64,000 nt of DNA from Physcomitrium patens (lineage: Eukaryota > Streptophyta > Bryopsida > Funariales > Funariaceae), in NCBI RefSeq assembly GCF_000002425.4, contig NC_037262.1, positions 9,133,100 to 9,197,099 of the forward strand, read 5' to 3'. Below the pieces are notes generated by a model, which was given only the letters and a program-made list of their open reading frames with translations, was not told the DNA's origin and did not search any database. The translations under genes were made by a program, and so were the position numbers. Shown here in pieces: positions 62,251 through 64,000 of the stretch (its first letter is position 1; each line of letters begins with the position of its first letter).

Positions 62251-62719
62251 GTAGTGAGCTCTCTTTGTCCAGCACCACTCGAATTTTTCGCAGTTTGCGT
62301 AAAGCATCCGTTCCGAGTTGTCGATCAGCAATTCACCCCACTGATACCGTGGGAACTGGGCACATGAACCGCGCCCTTAGTCACAGACCATGCGATAATA
62401 TTCATCTGGTTCTACAGGCCCAGTTCACTTCCCCGAAGCATATCATTTTTGCATTGGATTTCCGAGCTTCTCCGGGGTTCCAGCACCTACAAGCCCTAAA
62501 TCTGCCCCAACTGACAACTCACACTGACTGAGATGAAGGAGCTAGCCATGTTGGATGACACGTAACGAACACTGAGGTAACCTTATTCACCCTCCAGTTG
62601 TGGCCTGGTAGCCCCCCCCCCCCCCCCCCCCCCCCACATACTTTATAGTCCCAACGTCTTTCTGCTGTCCATCTCTCTCTTGCTGCCTTCGCTGCACCCT
62701 TTCTTCGTCAACACCGAAG
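62251..62719. promoter_or_regulatory. Divergent promoter of spatacsin (-) and H2A (+)
   Basis: The spatacsin leader on minus and the H2A leader on plus point away from this interval. On + a CT-rich segment after 62641 and a donor GTGCGT at 62720 suggest the H2A 5' UTR exon ends at 62719. An open frame at 62238-62531 (+) has no recognisable similarity. Confidence 0.45.
62612..62635. repeat. 24-base poly-C (poly-G on minus) run
   Basis: Uninterrupted run of 24 C after GGTAG and before ACATACTT. It lies between the two divergent promoters. The length may be affected by sequencing error. Confidence 0.85.
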
Positions 62720-63472
62720 GTGCGTCCTCCCATTTACCTTTCCCATTTCGAATCTTTTGTGTTGTTTATGTTAGTTTCGTGGTGTCAGAGACAATGATTT
62801 TGATATGACTTAATAGGATTTGCAGCTCTTGGATTTCCTTCTGGAGGTGTGTCCTGCCAGCCCGTCTCAGTTTTTTTTGTGTTTGTTTTGAAGTAAATTG
62901 TTTCTCGATCAATTTTGGGGAGTTGTTTTCGAAGAGCTCATTCTAACAAGTGCATGGTCCGAGATCTCTGTTGTCATTGATGTGTGGAAATCTATTGTGG
63001 CTGGTTTGAATTGGGTTTAGGGTAGTGCAATTGTTTTTTTGTGGGGATGAATTTGCATGTGTGAATGCGAAGAGTCGGTTCTTGTTATACGTGTGTGTTT
63101 GATAAGGTATGTTGGAGGATGATGCATAGTTCGCACGGCCTGGTGCCTGCCGTCAGTACTAGCTTCCTGTTCATGCTGGAAGTGAGTGTTAGTTTCTGTG
63201 AAATGTCTGTGAGCTTGTGGCGTGGAATAGTAAAAAATCACTTACATTTCTTGGAACTGGCATTCTTTCGCTGCCTGAGAACCTCACACGTAATAAGCTT
63301 TCCGTTTCCCTTTGATTGGTGCCTCAGATGTCGTTTATGCCCTGTCTGGTTAGCATATCTCATGGTCTGATTGAAGACGAGCAGTATGTCGTGCTTTTCT
63401 TGTGATCGAAGTGGGTTGACTAAGTTGCATAGCATTGTTGTACTAATTTTTGAACCGGATTGTCTTGAGCAG
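62720..63472 (+). other. Probable 5' UTR intron of H2A
   Basis: Donor AAG|GTGCGT at 62720 and acceptor TTGAGCAG at 63465-63472 bracket T-rich DNA without coding similarity. The following 55 bp lead to the H2A ATG. Confidence 0.5.
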
Positions 63473-63527
63473 AGAGGCGCCTTCAAATATATTTGTCCGT
63501 GAAAGTGTGTGGGTGCCATTTGCAACC

Positions 63528-64000
63528 ATGAGTTCTCCAGCTGCAACCGCCGGAGGCCGCGGGAAGTCTAAGGCCTCGAAATCTACTTCTCGGTCACAGA
63601 AGGCCGGTCTTCAATTTCCGGTAGGAAGAATTGCTAGGTTTTTGAAGGCTGGTAAATACGCCGAACGTGTGGGAGCTGGTGCACCTGTCTACCTAGCCGC
63701 AGTGCTGGAATATTTAGCGGCCGAGGTGATCATTCTTTTTCAATTCTGGACTTGCACCATTCCCATTAGCGTTTTGTAGAATATGTCCATCTTGTACAGT
63801 CTTATTTACTTTCATCATGACAGACAAACGAAACAAGTGCACGATCGTTTAACGGTAACTACGGGTGGGATTTGGAGCACTTGTTGCGCTGAGTGTCGCT
63901 GTTACGTCTTTGCGATATATTCACATTGAACGATGTTTCTGCACTTACGTTGCTGTTATAAGATCTTTGATTCCTCGATGACACTATGTCAACTACAATG
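63528..64000 (+). CDS. Histone H2A (H2A/H2A.X type), first coding exon; gene cut by window edge
   Basis: Core nucleosome histone. The coding exon is 63528-63725, 66 residues starting [18 protein letters not shown] and running through [37 protein letters not shown] to AAE. There a GTGATC donor (63726) interrupts the usual AAEVLELAGNAARDN sequence. The rest of the fold and the C-terminal tail are not present before 64000, so the intron runs past the edge. The start is the ATG giving the family N-terminus; an in-frame upstream ATG at 63450 lies in the leader. The sequence up to the break suits plant H2A or H2A.X, and the SQ(E/D) tail that would decide is outside the window. GC-rich codons contrast with the nearby leader. 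Confidence 0.9.

Overview
The window looks like nuclear DNA of a land plant, probably a bryophyte. A moss with a Physcomitrium-like genome fits best, but that is inference. The evidence is a set of spliced, plant-type genes with balanced codon use (VPS22, an LTI65/RD29-type LEA protein, a plant spatacsin, a plant histone H2A) separated by very AT-rich intergenic DNA and LTR retrotransposons.

Layout. 1-7.8 kb: AT-rich intergenic DNA with many microsatellites and a small foldback (MITE-like) element. 8.4-9.5 kb: two-exon VPS22/SNF8 gene of ESCRT-II (+). 10.25-12.4 kb: four-exon LTI65/RD29-type stress protein (-), convergent with VPS22. 13-15 kb: AT-rich DNA with no gene. 15.1-41.3 kb: one 26-kb nest of LTR retrotransposons. 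41.3-44.1 kb: AT-rich DNA with a second foldback element. 44.9-61.2 kb: a complete spatacsin gene (-). I could assemble 26 coding exons that stay in frame throughout, giving about 3,429 residues. 61.2-63.5 kb: a divergent promoter region with a 24-base poly-C run. 63.5 kb to the edge: first coding exon of histone H2A (+), cut by the window end.

The retrotransposon nest has a readable order. Element A1, an old chromovirus on +, spans 15147-41325. It was split in gag by A2, a related chromovirus on - (16288-23505, target duplication TTTCT). It was split again in pol by element B, a different Ty3/gypsy family with about 1.05-kb LTRs (25926-40251). B was then split by A3, a young chromovirus (32191-38586, two 562-bp LTRs, target duplication TAAGT). 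A2 also carries B-related sequence. A1, A2 and A3 belong to one family.

The most interesting system is the A family. (i) The 11 bases just downstream of the A3 5' LTR are perfectly complementary to an 11-base site inside the LTR. That site lies about 31 bp after a TATA box, where transcription should start. This is the layout of Tf1/sushi self-primed reverse transcription. (ii) The LTR core promoter carries a 13-bp palindrome around the predicted start. (iii) An extra ORF of about 118 codons lies between the chromodomain and the 3' LTR and is recognisable in all three copies. (iv) Every nonsense codon I could interpret in A3 is of the C-to-T type (CAA, CAG or CGA to a stop), far more than the similar LTRs suggest.

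All alignments were done by eye. Exon borders come from splice consensus plus protein homology.
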